64,000 bases of DNA from JBOFFC01 sp051648405 (GCA_051648405.1 JBOFFC010000159.1:133648-197647); one strand, 5' to 3'; shown: positions 1 through 8,083, counted from the first letter of the stretch. Made by a program: numbers and translations. Notes: a model not told the origin generated them from the sequence alone.

Positions 1-1010
1 AGCGCAAACGCTGCCTGGCCGCAGTCCCCGGCGCGTCGCTGAACTTTCCACCCGCACCCACCGCTCGCTTGGCTGGCGGCGGCGTTCATCAGCACTTCGG
101 TGTGCCCCGATAACCCCGTCACCCCCGGCGTCACGGAAGCTCCGTTGAATGCGCCGATCCGCACCACCAACGACTGGTCGATCGATGTCCCGGTCGCCGC
201 GCATTCGGCCGCTGCTGATGCCCCGTTCGCCGTGGCGAACGTCGTGATCGGGTTGCCGCCGTCCTGGTTCGTGATGCGCATCACCCAGGCCACCGCGCGG
301 TCGCTCCCCGACCAACTGAACGTGTGCGTGGCCGGCTCGGCGTTGGTCGCCACCTTCCAGTACAACCCCAGTGTTACCGTGTTGTCCTCGGCATTCAGGT
401 CGATCAGGGAGAAGCCCGCGGCGGCGACGAGGCTCCCGGTGCGGTTCCCGTTCACGGCGATCGCCGCGAGCAGCAGGTCCCCCGCGGTAGTGCCTGTCGG
501 TCGGTTGACCGAGACCGTGGTCCCCGCCGGGTCGCGCACCGTAACCCGGGTGTCCCGAACGATCGGCCACGGAACGTTCTTTGGGATCGTCACGTCGTCC
601 GCGTTAGAGATACGCTCGTCGGTCGTGAGGGCGAGCGCGCGCACGTCCGGCGCGACAGCGATTGCCGCTCCGCCGTTGACGCTCCGTGTGAGCGGGTCAC
701 CTGCCGCCCCTCCCCAGGCGTAGCGGATGGTCTCGGGCTGGTCGTCGTCTGTCCGGTCGGGGACCTTCAACGTAAGCGCGGTAGCGGTCCGCTCGGTGTA
801 GCAGAGCGCGTGCTGCGCGTCGGACAAGATCGCCGCCGCGGCGCGGTCGGCCGCCGTGCGTCGAGCCGACGCCCCGTTCCCGGGGTCGAGCGCCTTCGAA
901 GAGACGTAGATCGCCGATGCGAGCCCCCCGACGAGCGCGGTCGAAGCGGCGCTCGCCATCAACAGCTCGACGAGCGTGTAGCCCCTTCGCGAGGTTCGCG
1001 TGCGGTTCAT
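1..1010 (-). CDS. Prepilin-type pseudopilin, C-terminus beyond window
   Basis: Read from an ATG at 1010 and still open at base 1, so at least 336 codons and cut by the window edge. The N-terminus is a type IV prepilin leader: nine mainly basic or polar residues, G10, then Y-T-L-V-E at 11-15 and a hydrophobic helix. This is the site cleaved and N-methylated by a PilD-type peptidase. The ATG shares a base with the TGA of the preceding pseudopilin (TGATG), so the two are translationally coupled. From about residue 140 the chain becomes a beta-rich segment (DLLLAAIAVNGN, TFSWSGSDRAVAWV) unlike a compact GspI/GspJ domain. Inferred role: minor pseudopilin of a type II secretion or pilus-like machine. 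The rest of that machine is not in the window. Confidence 0.8.
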   Translation of the reverse strand, partial: MNRTRTSRRGYTLVELLMASAASTALVGGLASAIYVSSKALDPGNGASARRTAADRAAAAILSDAQHALCYTERTATALTLKVPDRTDDDQPETIRYAWGGAAGDPLTRSVNGGAAIAVAPDVRALALTTDERISNADDVTIPKNVPWPIVRDTRVTVRDPAGTTVSVNRPTGTTAGDLLLAAIAVNGNRTGSLVAAAGFSLIDLNAEDNTVTLGLYWKVATNAEPATHTFSWSGSDRAVAWVMRITNQDGGNPITTFATANGASAAAECAATGTSIDQSLVVRIGAFNGASVTPGVTGLSGHTEVLMNAAASQASGGCGWKVQRRAGDCGQAAFA

Positions 1011-1624
1011 CACGGCGACACCCCCACGTTTCCGGCCGCATCGACGCTCACGGTCCGCGAGAAGGTCCTCAGAGTGATCAGCACGGACCCGTCCGACGAG
1101 GGTTCACCGTAGTGGTCGAACGTGACCGAAGTGCTGCCGCCGAAGTCGGCCGATGGCATCCCGGGGGAGAAACCGCCGCTCGTTAGCTCGACGCCCAGCG
1201 GCGTCCCCGGTCGTTCCAACTGGTCGAGCTCCGCCGAGCTATAAGACGGGGGCGAGGCGAGGAACGTGACCGTCACCGGGCTGCTCGACTGGATCGCCCG
1301 AGTCCGCGCCCGCCGCAGGTCGGCGGCCATCTGGCGGGCGAGCGTGTCGAGTGCCGTCCCGGCGAGGGCCGTCGTGAACTTGGGCGCCGCAACGCCCGCC
1401 AACACGCCGAGGATCATCACGACGATGAGCAGCTCGACGAGCGTGAAGGCGTGACGGCGGACCACGGCGACGGCGAACCCGGAGGGACGAAACGTGTCCC
1501 TCAAGAGTAGGTCGCGGGGGCGCCCCGAACGGGGCCGGTTGTAGCGGTCATGGCGGTTGCGCCACGGAGGCGACCCCCCGAGTACCCGCCCCAACCCGCA
1601 GAGGGCGGCGATCTGGCCCACCAC
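1010..1624 (-). CDS. GspH/FimT-like minor pseudopilin
   Basis: The core is a class III signal, R-R-H-A then FTLVELLIVVMILGVLAG at 60-77, with Glu at mature position 5. The first helix runs on through LARQMAADLRRARTRA, and a beta-rich domain brings the mature chain to about 145 residues. This matches GspH/FimT pseudopilins of type II secretion and type IV pili. The start is uncertain. GTG codons at 1624 and 1621 follow a good AGGAG but give an unusually long leader of about 59 residues. An in-frame GTG at 1465 gives a normal six-residue leader but has no clear ribosome site. The stop overlaps the next gene's ATG, so the pair is probably co-translated. Confidence 0.8.
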   Translation of the reverse strand: MVGQIAALCGLGRVLGGSPPWRNRHDRYNRPRSGRPRDLLLRDTFRPSGFAVAVVRRHAFTLVELLIVVMILGVLAGVAAPKFTTALAGTALDTLARQMAADLRRARTRAIQSSSPVTVTFLASPPSYSSAELDQLERPGTPLGVELTSGGFSPGMPSADFGGSTSVTFDHYGEPSSDGSVLITLRTFSRTVSVDAAGNVGVSP

Positions 1625-1672
1625 CGTGCTCCTTCCGCCGACGGGTGGCGTGGCGTAAACTCGTGACGAAGA

Positions 1673-1745
1673 GGGGCTGTAGCTCAGTTGGGAGAGCGCC
1701 TGCTTTGCAAGCAGGATGTCGCAGGTTCGATTCCTGTCAGCTCCA
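1673..1745 (+). tRNA. tRNA-Ala (anticodon TGC)
   Basis: Cloverleaf visible by eye. Acceptor stem 1673-1679 pairs with 1738-1744 with one G-T wobble, and A1745 is the discriminator. The D arm is GCTC/GAGC. The anticodon stem CCTGC/GCAGG encloses TTTGCAA with anticodon TGC at 1706-1708. The T arm GCAGG/CCTGT has the TTCGATT loop. CCA is not encoded. UGC reads GCN alanine codons. Confidence 0.97.
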
Positions 1746-1840
1746 GTTGCTGCAAGCGGTTGGGGGGTAGGACCTTAGGCTCTCGTTTCCCGGAAGCGAG
1801 GGAGTTATCGCATCGCAGTCGTCACCCAGGGCCGCTGATC

Positions 1841-3793
1841 ATGCCTCGCCGCCAAGGCTACCGTGCCCGCAAGCTGCGGATCGAATCGCTCGAAGACAGG
1901 CGCTTGCTAGCCGGCGTGACGGTGGCCAACAACTTGGATGTCGTCAACGGCGTGACGACCTCGATCGCGGCGCTTGTGGCCACGCCCGGCGCCGATGGCA
2001 TTTCGCTCCGCGAAGCGATCCTCGCGACAAACGCCACGGCGGGCTCTGACGAGATCACCTTCGCGCCGTCGATGAGCGGCCAGACGATCACGCTCGGCGG
2101 GTCGGAGCTCGTGGTCACCGAAGCCCTCACGATCGACGCCGCCCCGCTGGGCGCCAACGTGACGATCAACGCCAACTTGCGGTCGCGGGTGTTCAGCATC
2201 ACGGCTGCCACCGGCGACGTCACGCTCGCCGGGCTCAACCTGACCGGCGGCCGGACACCCGCAAGCAGCGGCGGTGGTGGGATTCGCTCGATCAGCAGCG
2301 GGCTGCTGACGCTCCGCGAGTGCGCCGTCACCAACAACGCTACCACGGGGGACAGCGCCGATGGCGGGGGGATCAGCGCAAGCAACGTGACGCTCAACCA
2401 AAGCACTGTCAGCGGCAACTTTGCCGCCGGGCGGGTCGGGGACGGCGGCGGGATTCGCGCTATCAACCTGACGCTCAATCAAAGCACCGTTAGCGGCAAC
2501 AGCAGCGCGGGGCCCGAAGCCTGGGGTGGCGGAATTCGCGCCCGCAACGTGACGCTCAACCAAAGCACCGTTAGCGGCAACAGCGTCGCCGGACAGCACT
2601 CCGCCGGCGGCGGGATCTACGCCGACGGCCCTGTGATGCTGAATCAGAGCACCGTCAGCGGCAACCGTGGGATCGGGTGGGGCGTTTGGGGGGGCGGCGG
2701 GATTTTTGCCTACGGTGCCGTAACGCTTGTCCAGAGCACCGTCAGCGACAACGTCTCGGGAGGTCGTGGCGGCGGGATACTTGCGAACGCCTATGTGATG
2801 TTGACCGAGAGCACCGTCAGCGGCAACCAAGCGTCCGGGACAGGCAATCAAGGGGGGGGCGTCTTCCATGACGGTGATTCTTTCTGGGGGTACTCGCTGT
2901 CGATCAGCGGCTCGATCCTGTCCGGAAACACAACCGGCGACAGCCCCGATGACCTGAGGCGCGACCTCTTTACCCAATTGACGGTGGACTTCAGCCTGAT
3001 CGGGACGGGCATCACGCCAACCGCCGGCGCAAACAACGTCGTCACCAACTCCCCCCTCTTGGGCCCGCTGGCCAACAACGGCGGCCCATCGCAAACGCAC
3101 GCCCTGCTGGCCGGCAGCCCGGCGATCAACGCGGGAGACCCAGCGACCCTGTTCAACTCCACGCAGTCCGATCAGCGTGGGACGCCGTTCAGGCGGGTGT
3201 CCGGCGGCCGGATCGACATCGGTGCGCTCGAGCTGCAGGCCGTCACGCCGATTCTGCCGGGGGACTACAACTTCGACGGCGCCGTCAACGCCGCCGACTA
3301 TACCGTCTACCGAGACACGTTGGGCCAAACGCTCGGCTCGTTCGCCGGCGCCGACGGCAGCGGCGACGGGCTTGTGAACGCCGCGGACTACGACGTGTGG
3401 GTCGCCAACTACGGACGCACAACACCGCAACCGGCCACTACCGAAGCCGCGATCGTCGGCTGGTTGGAGGACCAGTCGCAGGCGCTGCTGTCCGAGTCGC
3501 TCGCAGAGTCCCTGGACGAGGGCTTCGCGCAGTTCTTCGTTGCGCCGAACAGCCCAGCTGGCGCCGAGAGCAGGGCAGCGGGCAGCGAGTCGGCCCCTGT
3601 GCCTAGGGAAGACGATCTGCTGCTGCTCTACGCCGACCTCGACGGCGCCGAGGCGCTCCGGGGGCTCGCGCCACCCGGCTCGGAGTACGAAGAGCGGCTC
3701 GACCGCGCGGCCGTTGGCGAGCCGCCGGCGTTAGCCGTCGGAGTCGTTGCGCCTCGGTTGAGTCTGGCGCACCGCGATCACTCCCGGGGCTGA
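1841..3793 (+). CDS. Secreted right-handed beta-helix protein with dockerin-like repeats
   Basis: A 650-residue protein. I chose the ATG at 1841 because the frame upstream runs into the tRNA gene. Residues 11-25 carry a basic segment plus ESLEDRRLLAG, the N-terminal sorting-type motif (LEPR-XLL-like) of large planctomycete surface proteins. Residues about 180-335 hold at least six copies of a T-L-N-Q-S-T-V-S-G-N turn, typical of parallel beta-helix or polymorphic-outer-membrane-type domains. Next comes a choice-of-anchor-Q-like stretch ending in S-P-A-I-N-A-G and G-A-L-E-L. Residues about 471-527 hold paired dockerin-like repeats (DYNFDGAVNAADY and DGSGDGLVNAADY) with Ca-binding Asp/Asn spacing. 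The last 120 residues are acidic and unassigned. No PEP-CTERM tail is present. Probably exported and cell-surface; ligand unknown. Confidence 0.88.
   Translation: MPRRQGYRARKLRIESLEDRRLLAGVTVANNLDVVNGVTTSIAALVATPGADGISLREAILATNATAGSDEITFAPSMSGQTITLGGSELVVTEALTIDAAPLGANVTINANLRSRVFSITAATGDVTLAGLNLTGGRTPASSGGGGIRSISSGLLTLRECAVTNNATTGDSADGGGISASNVTLNQSTVSGNFAAGRVGDGGGIRAINLTLNQSTVSGNSSAGPEAWGGGIRARNVTLNQSTVSGNSVAGQHSAGGGIYADGPVMLNQSTVSGNRGIGWGVWGGGGIFAYGAVTLVQSTVSDNVSGGRGGGILANAYVMLTESTVSGNQASGTGNQGGGVFHDGDSFWGYSLSISGSILSGNTTGDSPDDLRRDLFTQLTVDFSLIGTGITPTAGANNVVTNSPLLGPLANNGGPSQTHALLAGSPAINAGDPATLFNSTQSDQRGTPFRRVSGGRIDIGALELQAVTPILPGDYNFDGAVNAADYTVYRDTLGQTLGSFAGADGSGDGLVNAADYDVWVANYGRTTPQPATTEAAIVGWLEDQSQALLSESLAESLDEGFAQFFVAPNSPAGAESRAAGSESAPVPREDDLLLLYADLDGAEALRGLAPPGSEYEERLDRAAVGEPPALAVGVVAPRLSLAHRDHSRG
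2387..2827 (+). repeat. Six imperfect in-frame tandem repeats encoding beta-helix turns
   Basis: Units begin at about 2387, 2468, 2549, 2633, 2720 and 2795, with spacings of 81, 81, 84, 87 and 75 bases, all multiples of three. The core of each is about 33 bases coding V-T-L-N-Q-S-T-V-S-G-N or close variants. Unit lengths vary by whole codons, so copy number could change by slippage without a frameshift. Confidence 0.85.
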
Positions 3794-3887
3794 CGCCACC
3801 CGGCTCGCCTTTGCGCGTCCACTGCGTCGTAACGCCTCTGCGGGCGCTTCTGCTCGCAGCCCCTAGCGCTGGCTGGCCTCTACCCGT

Positions 3888-6284
3888 TTACCGCTGCGCG
3901 ACGCGCTTCGCGTCGCTACGCAGCGACCGGTCGAGGTCGAAGCGGTCGAGGTTCATGACCTTTGTCCAGGCGGCGACGAAGTCATCGACGAACTTCTCCT
4001 CGGCGTCGTCGCAGGCGTAGGCCTCGGCGATCGCGCGGAGCTGCGAGTTCGAGCCGAACACCAGATCGACCGACGTCGCGGTCCACTTGACCTGGCCGGT
4101 CTCGCGGTCGGTCCCTTCGAAGAAGTGCTCGCACTTGGGGGACTTCCGCCACTCGGTCCCCATGTCGAGCAGGTTCACGAAGTAGTCGTTGGAGAGCGTC
4201 TCGGGGCGGTCGGTGAAGACCCCCATCGGCGAGCCGCCGGCGTTCGCGTCGAGGGCCCGCATGCCGCCGACGAGGACCGTCATCTCCGGCGCGCTGAGCG
4301 TCAGCAACTGCGCGCGATCGACGAGCATTTCCTCAGCGGGGCGGTCGAGCTCGGCGCCGACGAAGTTGCGGAAGCCGTCGGCCTTCGGCTCGAGCGCCGC
4401 GAACGACGCGACGTCGGTCTGCTGCTGCGTGGCGTCGGTGCGCCCGGGGGTGAAGGGGACCTGGACCTCGTGCCCGCCGGCCTTGGCGGCCGCTTCGACC
4501 GCCGCGCAGCCACCCAGGACGATCAGGTCGGCGAGCGAGACCTTCTTGCCGCCCGTCTGCGAGGCGTTGAACTCGGCTCGGACCTTTTCGAGCTGCCGCA
4601 GGACCTTCGCCAGCGCGGCCGGGTCGTTGACTCCCCAGTCCTTCTGCGGCGCGAGGCGGACCCGCGCGCCGTTCGCGCCGCCGCGGTGGTCGCTGCCGCG
4701 GTACGTCGCCGCCGAAGCCCACGCGGTCGAGACGAGCTCCGACACGGAAAGGCCCGACGCCAGCACCCGCTTCTTAAGGTCGGCGATCTCTGCGTCGCCG
4801 ACGAGCGCGTGATCGACCGCGGGGACCGGGTCCTGCCACGCCTGCGGCGCGGGAACCAGCTTGCCGAGGCACCGCGCGTAGGGGCCCATGTCGCGGTGCG
4901 TCAGCTTGTACCACGCCTTGGCGAACGCGCCGGCGAACTCGTCCGGGTTCTCGTGGAACCGCTTCGAGATCGGCGCGTAGGCCGGGTCCATCTTCAGCGC
5001 GACGTCGGTCGTGAACATCATCGGGGCGTGCGACTTGTCCGCGACGTGCGCGTCGGGGACGGTCCCCTTCGCCGCGCCGTCGGCCGGCGCCCACTGCCAC
5101 GCCCCCCCGGGGCCCTTCTCAAGTTCCCACTCGAAGTTGAACAAGTTGTCGAAGTAGCCGTTCGACCACTCGGTCGGCGTCGAGCTCCACGCCCCCTCGA
5201 GGCCGCTGGTGATCGTGTCGGCGCCGGCGCCCGTGCCGTGCGTGTTCTTCCAGCCGAGGCCCTGCTGCTCGATCGGGGCCGCTTCGGGCTCGCGGCCGAC
5301 GTTGCCCTGGGGGCTCGTCGCGCCGTGAGCCTTTCCGAACGTGTGGCCCCCGGCGATCAGCGCGACGGTCTCCTCGTCGTTCATCGCCATGCGGGCGAAC
5401 GTCTCGCGGATGTCGCGCGCCGCGGCGAGCGGGTCCGGCTTGCCGTTGGGCCCTTCGGGGTTCACGTAGATGAGCCCCATCTGGACGGCGCCAAGGGGGT
5501 TGGCGAGCACCCGGTCCCCCGTGTAACGCTTGTCGCCGAGCCACTCGCTCTCGGGGCCCCAGTAGACGTCCTCCTCCGGCGCCCACACGTCCTCGCGCCC
5601 GCCGGCGAAGCCGAGCGTCTTGAAGCCCATCGACTCGAGCGCGCAGTTGCCGGTGAAGACCATCAGGTCGGCCCACGAAAGCGAGCGCCCGTACTTCTGC
5701 TTGATCGGCCACAGCAGGCGCCGCGCCTTGTCGAGGTTGGCGTTGTCGGGCCAACTGTTGAGCGGGGCGAAGCGCAGCGTCCCCGCCCCGGCGCCGCCGC
5801 GCCCGTCCGCGACGCGGTACGTCCCCGCGCTGTGCCACGCCATGCGGATGAAAAGCGGGCCGTAGTGGCCGTAGTCGGCCGGCCACCAATCCTGCGACGT
5901 CGTCATCAGCGCGTCGATGTCACCCTTCAGCTCCTCGAGATCGACCTTCTTGAATTCGTCGGCGTAGCGGAAGTCCTCCCCCATCGGGTTCCCCGCGGGC
6001 GAGTTCTGGTGAAGCAACTGCAAGTTCAGTTGCTCCGGCCACCAATCACCGTTCGAGTACCCGCCGGCCACGGTGGCCCGGTTGGGCTCGACACCGGCCA
6101 TCACCGGGCACTTGATCACCGGCGACTTGGCGAGCGACTCGGCCTTGCCAGGCTCCCCGACCGAAGCCGTGGCCGTCGCGGCGTAGAGGTCACCGGTCGG
6201 CTGGGGAGCAACCTCGGTGGGGGGGGCCGCGGCGGCGCTCCGGGCGAGCAGCGCGGAAATCAGCACCAAAGATCGCACCGACAT
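3888..6284 (-). CDS. katG: Catalase-peroxidase KatG with export signal
   Basis: A 798-residue bifunctional haem enzyme that dismutates H2O2 and oxidises peroxidase substrates. The start is the ATG at 6284, seven bases after AAGGAG. It is followed by a short hydrophobic signal (SLVLISALLARSAAAA), so the enzyme is probably periplasmic, as in the KatP/KatG2 subgroup. The distal site is R147, W150, H151 in MAWHSAGTYR. The proximal haem ligand is H314 in AGGHTFGKAHG. Trp150, Tyr273 (GLIYVNPEGP) and Met299 supply the Met-Tyr-Trp adduct needed for catalase activity. The second, non-haem peroxidase domain follows, as is usual. The frame stays open upstream into an RHS gene remnant without a stop. The own ribosome site and signal make that read-through incidental. 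Convergent with the beta-helix gene, 94 bases away. Confidence 0.96.
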   Translation of the reverse strand: MSVRSLVLISALLARSAAAAPPTEVAPQPTGDLYAATATASVGEPGKAESLAKSPVIKCPVMAGVEPNRATVAGGYSNGDWWPEQLNLQLLHQNSPAGNPMGEDFRYADEFKKVDLEELKGDIDALMTTSQDWWPADYGHYGPLFIRMAWHSAGTYRVADGRGGAGAGTLRFAPLNSWPDNANLDKARRLLWPIKQKYGRSLSWADLMVFTGNCALESMGFKTLGFAGGREDVWAPEEDVYWGPESEWLGDKRYTGDRVLANPLGAVQMGLIYVNPEGPNGKPDPLAAARDIRETFARMAMNDEETVALIAGGHTFGKAHGATSPQGNVGREPEAAPIEQQGLGWKNTHGTGAGADTITSGLEGAWSSTPTEWSNGYFDNLFNFEWELEKGPGGAWQWAPADGAAKGTVPDAHVADKSHAPMMFTTDVALKMDPAYAPISKRFHENPDEFAGAFAKAWYKLTHRDMGPYARCLGKLVPAPQAWQDPVPAVDHALVGDAEIADLKKRVLASGLSVSELVSTAWASAATYRGSDHRGGANGARVRLAPQKDWGVNDPAALAKVLRQLEKVRAEFNASQTGGKKVSLADLIVLGGCAAVEAAAKAGGHEVQVPFTPGRTDATQQQTDVASFAALEPKADGFRNFVGAELDRPAEEMLVDRAQLLTLSAPEMTVLVGGMRALDANAGGSPMGVFTDRPETLSNDYFVNLLDMGTEWRKSPKCEHFFEGTDRETGQVKWTATSVDLVFGSNSQLRAIAEAYACDDAEEKFVDDFVAAWTKVMNLDRFDLDRSLRSDAKRVAQR

Positions 6285-6428
6285 CGCGGGACTCCTTCGA
6301 AAAGAGCGTGATCGACAAGGGACCGGCGGCGTCGCGCGAGGCCCTGAGGTGATTATGCCGCGCGGGGTCGAAGTGGCCAATGCACCGGGCGCCCCGCGCC
6401 GAACGAAGTCGGCTTCAGGACCACGAAA

Positions 6429-7099
6429 CCCCATAGGGTCGGCGAAGCCGACCGCGTCGTTCGCCGCGTAGCGGTAGAGGTGCGCGTCTTCTTGCGCCGG
6501 GTCCTCGCTCAGGAACCGCTCCAAGGCCGGGTCGTACCAGCGGGCCCGGTTGTAGGAGAGCCCCAGCTCGTCCACAAACTCACGCCCCGCGAACGCCGCG
6601 TCCACCGCACGAAGGTCCGGCGTCGCAAGCGCCGCCCCCGCCGAGTTCAGCACGCGCAGGATCACCCCGTGCTCGTCGTACTCCAGGTGGTTCTCGAGCG
6701 CCCCCGTCGAGCCCGACACCACCTCCCGCACCGAACCCAGACGGTCCGTCATCGCCCAGTGCAGACCCGGCTGCGAGGCCCCCCCGCGGCAAACGCCTCG
6801 TCCAGAAGCAAGGCGTCGACCCCCGCCCCGTGCAGGAAGCGGTGCGACACCACATAGTTCTGGTTCATCTGCAGCGTGCGGTCGAAACCCTGGTAGCCGT
6901 AACGCTCCAGCGTGCCCGGGGTCTGCGTCGCCCCCACCAGCACCTGCTTACGGATCAGACGGTCCTCGGCGTCGTAGCCCAGCCGCACCGTCTCCGTCAG
7001 CGGTCCCCCCTGCGACGAGTACTCCCGAACCTCCGTCAGACGGTTGCGGTGGTCCCAGACGTTCTCCCAACGCGGCGCCGCCGAGACCGTCGATCGAAA
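6429..7099 (-). pseudogene. RHS repeat core remnant, frameshifted
   Basis: Two overlapping minus-strand frames together spell the end of an RHS/YD-repeat core. From 7099 the first frame reads RLGYDAEDRLIRKQ and a hydrophobic LHGAGVDALLLDEA segment, then stops at 6749. The continuation is one base off, from about 6785 downward: LHWAMTDRLGSVREV, then RARWYDPALERFLSEDP and LYRYAANDAVGFADPMG, the conserved RHS core terminus. The frame changes in a run of seven C on the plus strand (6779-6785). There is no start codon region and no toxin tip: after D-P-M-G the frame enters katG leader DNA. It begins directly at the stop codon of the immunity-like gene 7100-7756. RHS proteins are large secreted shells that carry variable C-terminal toxins; this is a displaced, inactive piece unless the shift is a sequencing error. 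Confidence 0.82.
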
Positions 7100-7756
7100 T
7101 CATCCAAGCAGGGCATCTACGTAGTGAAACACGCTTGCACATTGCCGCCGCGAGCCCGCCATTCCAAGCCGCGATTCGAGAAGCTCCCTTGCTTTAGATG
7201 GCATGCCCAGAACTGTATACGCAGCAACAATGAACAGAACGAAGCGGCGATCTTGTGGCAATCGCTCGTCGCCGGCTTCGAAGCTTTTGACGAGAGACGC
7301 TACTGTTCGGTGACTCTCAAGAAACGCGACGCTCCATCGCTGCACATACTCTCGAAGGCGCGCAACGGAATCAACTGCTGTAACGTCGTCGTAAACGTAC
7401 CAGTCGTTCGCAACCGACCTGACACGACTTGGCGCTGCGTTTTGAACCATCTGGAAGAACGTTGGTTCTACACTACCGACCAAGCTGAGATCGCCGGAAA
7501 GCATTTCTGTTACAGCAATGTTCAGCACTGGAAGATTCACCCTCAATTGCGGCACCAAACAGGCGATGGCCCCAGGTTTGTAGGCAGGATTGAAGTCAAA
7601 CAGCATCTCCAATGACTGTGTCCCCTCGGCGGTGTAGCGAAAGTAAGACAATGCCCGCTCGCGACGCGAAAATCCGTATCCCAGCAGAAATGCGTCCATT
7701 TCCTGCGCTGCACAGTGAGTCAGCAGTGCGGTGATATCCTTGCGCGTGAACGTCAT
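7100..7756 (-). CDS. Putative immunity protein for RHS toxin tip
   Basis: A 218-residue cytoplasmic-looking protein without signal peptide or membrane helix. I do not recognise its family. Its ATG overlaps the TGA of the nuclease-like toxin fragment 7753-7983 by four bases (ATGA), the usual arrangement of a toxin tip and its cognate immunity gene. The local DNA is clearly AT-richer than its neighbours, with codons such as AAA, TTT and ATA, suggesting acquisition by transfer. The stop codon is followed directly, in the same phase, by RHS core coding sequence, so a cassette boundary falls exactly at 7099/7100. Immunity function is inferred from position only. The frame is intact, unlike the toxin genes around it. 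Confidence 0.65.
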   Translation of the reverse strand: MTFTRKDITALLTHCAAQEMDAFLLGYGFSRRERALSYFRYTAEGTQSLEMLFDFNPAYKPGAIACLVPQLRVNLPVLNIAVTEMLSGDLSLVGSVEPTFFQMVQNAAPSRVRSVANDWYVYDDVTAVDSVARLREYVQRWSVAFLESHRTVASLVKSFEAGDERLPQDRRFVLFIVAAYTVLGMPSKARELLESRLGMAGSRRQCASVFHYVDALLG

Positions 7757-7983
7757 TGCTGCACCTTAATAGCCCTGTTGATAATCAGTCCCTTGTACTG
7801 ACCTAACCCAGTCGCGGTGTTGTCCCTGCTTGAATCAAGTCGGCTGTCAAATGCGCGTTGCTCCGGCGTGTATCGTCCCGTGCCATACTTTGTTTCAATA
7901 CCTATCACTTTTCCTCTCGGCGTTATCGTGACGCCATCATAGCGGCGCTCTTGGCCAGTGGAGTCTTTTGCCGGGTGCCATGC
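7753..7983 (-). pseudogene. RHS/polymorphic toxin C-terminal nuclease fragment
   Basis: A 76-codon open piece with no start codon of its own, ending in a TGA that overlaps the next ATG. It reads RRYDGVTITPRGKVIGIETK followed by YTPEQRAFDSRL and a C-terminal N-R-A-I-K-V-Q-Q. An Asp, then after about 15 residues E-x-K, then a basic/aromatic helix containing T-P-x-Q-R-x-F-D, is the layout of restriction-endonuclease-fold (PD-(D/E)xK) toxin tips of RHS, CDI and related polymorphic toxins. An in-frame TGA at 7984-7986, inside a palindromic repeat element, cuts the frame off from any delivery domain. Family assignment rests on motif spacing only. Confidence 0.6.
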
Positions 7984-8059
7984 TCACCCCGTTAGGGGCT
8001 GAGCATGTGTCCCGCAGGTCGAGTCTGTCGGGCATGCTCAACGCTGTCGCGTGAGCATG
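7979..8059. repeat. Palindromic element with four alternating TGAGCATG octamers
   Basis: The octamer CATGCTCA lies at 7979-7986 and 8033-8040, and its complement TGAGCATG at 8000-8007 and 8052-8059. The first pair forms a hairpin with an inner CCCC/GGGG stem and GTTA loop; the second pair has an 11-base loop. Flanking sequences (CCGGGTGC on the left, GAACCGGGCACC on the right) are imperfect inverted repeats. It separates the toxin-tip fragment from the gene at 8084. It resembles a REP- or MITE-like element; no transposase is nearby. Confidence 0.7.
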
Positions 8060-8083
8060 GAACCGGGCACCTCCGTCAGGCGG

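Noticed and set aside
2387..2827. Regularly spaced repeats resembling a CRISPR array
   Set aside because: Units are coding, in frame, of unequal length and without unique spacers; they encode beta-helix turns.
1841..3793. Cellulosome component because of dockerin-like repeats
   Set aside because: No cohesin, scaffoldin or cellulase neighbours; such repeats are common on non-cellulosomal planctomycete surface proteins.
4125..6311. Long open frame on the plus strand antisense to katG
   Set aside because: Arg/Val-rich translation with no protein-like segments; it mirrors katG in a GC-rich genome where antisense frames stay open.
6830..7615. Plus-strand gene opposite the immunity and RHS region
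   Set aside because: It covers two unrelated minus-strand coding signals and shows no protein-like pattern; the minus frames have recognisable RHS motifs and ATGA coupling.
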